Source: Sulfurovum sp. XGS-02 (GTDB taxonomy: Bacteria; Campylobacterota; Campylobacteria; Campylobacterales; Sulfurovaceae). Taken from it: a stretch of DNA of 64,000 nt. Every line of letters begins with the position of its first letter. Within the stretch, counting starts at the first letter, position 1. A program made the position numbers and the translations under genes. Below the pieces are notes generated by a model. That model saw only the letters and a program-made list of their open reading frames with translations, was not told the origin of the DNA and searched no databases. The DNA is taken from assembly GCF_023213175.1 (NCBI RefSeq), contig NZ_CP093312.1, positions 1,116,001 to 1,180,000 of the forward strand, given 5' to 3'. Shown piece by piece: positions 62,025-64,000 of this stretch.

Positions 62025-62654
62025 ATGTTTAAAGATCGTAAAGATGCCGGTCAAAAACTGGCTGCTGCACTGCAGAGATATAAAGTAGAGGACCCCTTGG
62101 TATTTGCAATTCCAAGAGGCGGTGTGGAATTGGGATATGAGGTTTCAAAAGCACTGAATAGTGACTTTTCACTACTTATCTGTCGGAAACTCCCTTTTCC
62201 TGATAATACAGAGAGCGGTTTTGGTGCTATTGCAGAAGATGGTTCACTCTATATCAATGCATCGGCTGCTTCTTCAGTATCTGAAAAAGAGATCGAACAG
62301 ATCATTGCAGAACAAAGCCTTGAAATAAAAAGACGTATCCAGACACTAAGAGAAGGAAAGCCGCATCCTACTATAAAAGGGCGTACAGTGATATTGGTCG
62401 ATGACGGTATAGCAATGGGATCGACCATGCATGTAGCAGTAGAACTGTGCAAAAAAGCAAAAGCTAAAAAGATCATCGTAGCTGCTCCCGTTGCCGGCCG
62501 TCAAACGATAGAAAAGTTTTCCAAAATAGTTGACGGGGTTATAGTATTGGAATCACCTGTGCCTTTTTATGCCGTAGCCCAAGTCTATGAAAACTGGTAC
62601 GATGTAAATGATAATGAAGTATTACGTTTCTTTAAAACTCAGGACAATTCTTAA
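62025..62654 (+). CDS. Phosphoribosyltransferase family protein
   Basis: A 209-residue type I phosphoribosyltransferase fold. The PRPP loop is VILVDDGIAMGSTMHVAV near residue 125. The N-terminus FKDRKDAGQKLAAALQRY with FAIPRGGVELGYEV is typical of a widespread group, often found with dienelactone or erythromycin-esterase domains. The substrate is unknown. It lies 35 bp after nrdJ with AAAGGATC as ribosome site, so it may join the PfpI-nrdJ operon. Confidence 0.85.
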   Translation: MFKDRKDAGQKLAAALQRYKVEDPLVFAIPRGGVELGYEVSKALNSDFSLLICRKLPFPDNTESGFGAIAEDGSLYINASAASSVSEKEIEQIIAEQSLEIKRRIQTLREGKPHPTIKGRTVILVDDGIAMGSTMHVAVELCKKAKAKKIIVAAPVAGRQTIEKFSKIVDGVIVLESPVPFYAVAQVYENWYDVNDNEVLRFFKTQDNS

Positions 62655-62695
62655 TACTATAAAATATTACAATAGCGGATGTTAAATTTTTAAAC

Positions 62696-63481
62696 CTATC
62701 TCATAAACGAAGTAATGATCTTTTTGTAATCGGGATGAAGATGTACAGTGTTGTGCCCGGTATTTTCAAGTGTTACAGCCTCTACCCGTGTTTTGCGAAA
62801 AGCCTTGATAAGATCAAGGCTACAACTATGAGGAATAATCCTGTCATCGGCCGCTGCTATGATAAGTGTATCAGCAGTGATATCAGCAGCCCTTCCAGCA
62901 GTATCTAACCGTTCCTTCAAAATAAGATCGATCGGGAAAAACCAGTAGTATTTTTTAGCAACATTCACGGCACTGTCAAATGGTGTTATGAGAATAAGCT
63001 TATCAACATTTCGTTTTGAGGCAAGATAGGTCGAAACCGCCGCACCGATACTGCGTCCCATCGTTGAGATTGCCGCATATTGTGTTCTAACATGATCATA
63101 GAGATACAATGCATCATGGTAAAATCCCTGCTCATGAGGTACTCCACTACTTCCACCATAACCTCGATAGTTCACAAGATAGACTGTACGGTCGGCAAAA
63201 AGTGTTTGAAAATCATCGATGTTGTAAGCAACGTTCTCAGCATTACCTCCAAAGTAGATTAGTGCTTTCTTTTTTCCTGGGTTAAGTGTCCATACCTTGA
63301 TACGTACTTCACCTGTATCTAGTATAGTGTATGCCGTATCCGGAACACTTACTTCAGAGGTGGGTAAATAAATCATCTGGCGCTGAAAGACAAAAAGTAA
63401 TACACACAGAAGCACGTAAGAGATACTCAATACAGCTATAAATGAAAGCATTTTTCTACCCTTTATTGCATTCTCCATCAT
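62696..63481 (-). CDS. Membrane-anchored alpha/beta hydrolase
   Basis: A 261-residue protein with one N-terminal membrane helix and an alpha/beta-hydrolase domain of the BEM46/YfhR kind. The nucleophile elbow is TMGRSIGAAVSTY, the oxyanion region LVNYRGYGGSSG, the acidic residue in IIAAADDRIIP, and the catalytic His in NTGHNTVHLHPD. The start at 63481 (ATGATG) has GAGG 8 nt upstream; the frame opens earlier, at 63514, but lacks a better ribosome site. The substrate is unknown. Confidence 0.85.
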   Translation of the reverse strand: MMENAIKGRKMLSFIAVLSISYVLLCVLLFVFQRQMIYLPTSEVSVPDTAYTILDTGEVRIKVWTLNPGKKKALIYFGGNAENVAYNIDDFQTLFADRTVYLVNYRGYGGSSGVPHEQGFYHDALYLYDHVRTQYAAISTMGRSIGAAVSTYLASKRNVDKLILITPFDSAVNVAKKYYWFFPIDLILKERLDTAGRAADITADTLIIAAADDRIIPHSCSLDLIKAFRKTRVEAVTLENTGHNTVHLHPDYKKIITSFMR

Positions 63482-63559
63482 ACAACCATCCTCAATTGGA
63501 TTCATGAATAGCAACCTTTGTTAAAAAACAAAACTAGCCATCAATAAACCTTGCTTCAG

Positions 63560-64000
63560 TTACTCTTTTACGATCCCCTTCATAAACTGCTGAAAATCAG
63601 ATGGAAAAGGAAAGACCACTGTATTGGTTTTATCATTGGATATATCACTAAGAGTCTGCAGATAACGCAATTGTATTCCATGAGGATTATCACTGAGAAT
63701 TTTAGCCGCTTCAACAAGGTTTTTACTGGCTTCAAGTTCTCCTTTTGCATTGATCACTTTTGCACGACGTTCTCTTTCTGCTTCCGCCTGCTTGGCAATA
63801 GCACGTACCATACTTTCATTAAGGTCTACATGCTTGATCTCAACATTGGATATCTTGATACCCCAGGTATCAGTCTGTTTATCAAGTATCTCCTGTATAT
63901 CATAATTCAATTGTTCCCGTTCTGCAAGCATTTCATCAAGTTCATGGCGACCAAGAACGGAACGAAGGGTCGTCTGTGCAAGCTGACTGGTCGCAGCATA
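63560..64000 (-). CDS. Slipin/stomatin-like SPFH protein (5' truncated)
   Basis: The frame continues to the window edge and beyond. What is visible is the C-terminal half of a band-7/SPFH protein: [52 protein letters not shown] (coiled-coil) and a short tail, all typical of slipins. These scaffolds organise membrane domains and often work with an NfeD-type protease or protein, expected just outside the window. Confidence 0.9.
   Translation of the reverse strand, partial: YAATSQLAQTTLRSVLGRHELDEMLAEREQLNYDIQEILDKQTDTWGIKISNVEIKHVDLNESMVRAIAKQAEAERERRAKVINAKGELEASKNLVEAAKILSDNPHGIQLRYLQTLSDISNDKTNTVVFPFPSDFQQFMKGIVKE

Noticed and set aside
1-64000. tRNA, rRNA, insertion sequences or prophage
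   Set aside because: I looked in the intergenic gaps and at gene content and found no cloverleaf-like segment ending in CCA, transposase, integrase or phage structural gene; without a covariance-model search a missed small RNA remains possible.

Overview
The window looks like chromosomal DNA of a Campylobacterota bacterium (Epsilonproteobacteria) close to Sulfurovum or Sulfurimonas; I infer this from protein character and gene content and could not confirm it by a search. The DNA is moderately AT-rich and densely coded, with many overlapping starts and stops and TATAAT-type -10 boxes. Typical signs are a Tat-exported sulfite dehydrogenase with a monoheme cytochrome (the Cj0005c/Cj0004c arrangement of Campylobacter), a separate purS/purQ pair, and many small c-type cytochromes. 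I found no tRNA, rRNA, CRISPR array, insertion sequence or prophage.

0-31 kb is mostly housekeeping. In order: the 3' part of mreC, carB with a Sua5/YrdC-like and a HIT-family gene, a PiT-type phosphate transporter, a CPA2 antiporter, a DUF2459 lipoprotein, a soluble FtsH-like AAA-protease with degenerate ATPase motifs, upp, sorAB, a lipoprotein with ten 13-residue repeats, trmH, a ywbE/yaiI cluster, three exported proteins of unknown function, a methyltransferase, mltG and clpB. Then come a moxR/DUF58/transglutaminase operon and a long tight run ctpA-purC-purS-purQ-SH3 protein-plsC-fluC.

31-43 kb is the most unusual part. A CPBP-type intramembrane protease lies 8 bp downstream of a large secreted protein ending in a GGGGC-helix-RRR sorting tail, which looks like a dedicated protease/substrate (MrtJ/JDVT-CTERM-like) pair. 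Next are two paralogous outer-membrane beta-barrels, each starting with a monoheme CxxCH segment (Cyc2-like fused cytochrome-porins). Around them lie two small periplasmic cytochromes, two small exported proteins with glycine-rich basic tails, an OmpR-type two-component system, and a Tat-exported DUF2202 ferritin-like protein. Two promoters here share paired 11-bp direct repeats placed 4 nt from the -10 box, and a third carries a weaker version, so the two-component system probably controls this envelope redox locus.

43-64 kb holds a membrane-anchored glutamate-synthase-like FMN protein with DoxX, two small tandem proteins, nhaA, a beta-CASP metallohydrolase, mgtE, a CaCA exchanger, ppsA, a TIGR01777 epimerase and an EEP-family nuclease that may be read from a leaderless mRNA. 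A MerR regulator is divergent from an AhpD-like/thioredoxin-like operon across a 39-bp inverted repeat. The end carries an RMD1-like protein, rnz, a CDP-alcohol phosphatidyltransferase, hsp20, a DJ-1/PfpI gene overlapping a class II (B12) ribonucleotide reductase, a phosphoribosyltransferase, an anchored alpha/beta hydrolase and a truncated slipin.
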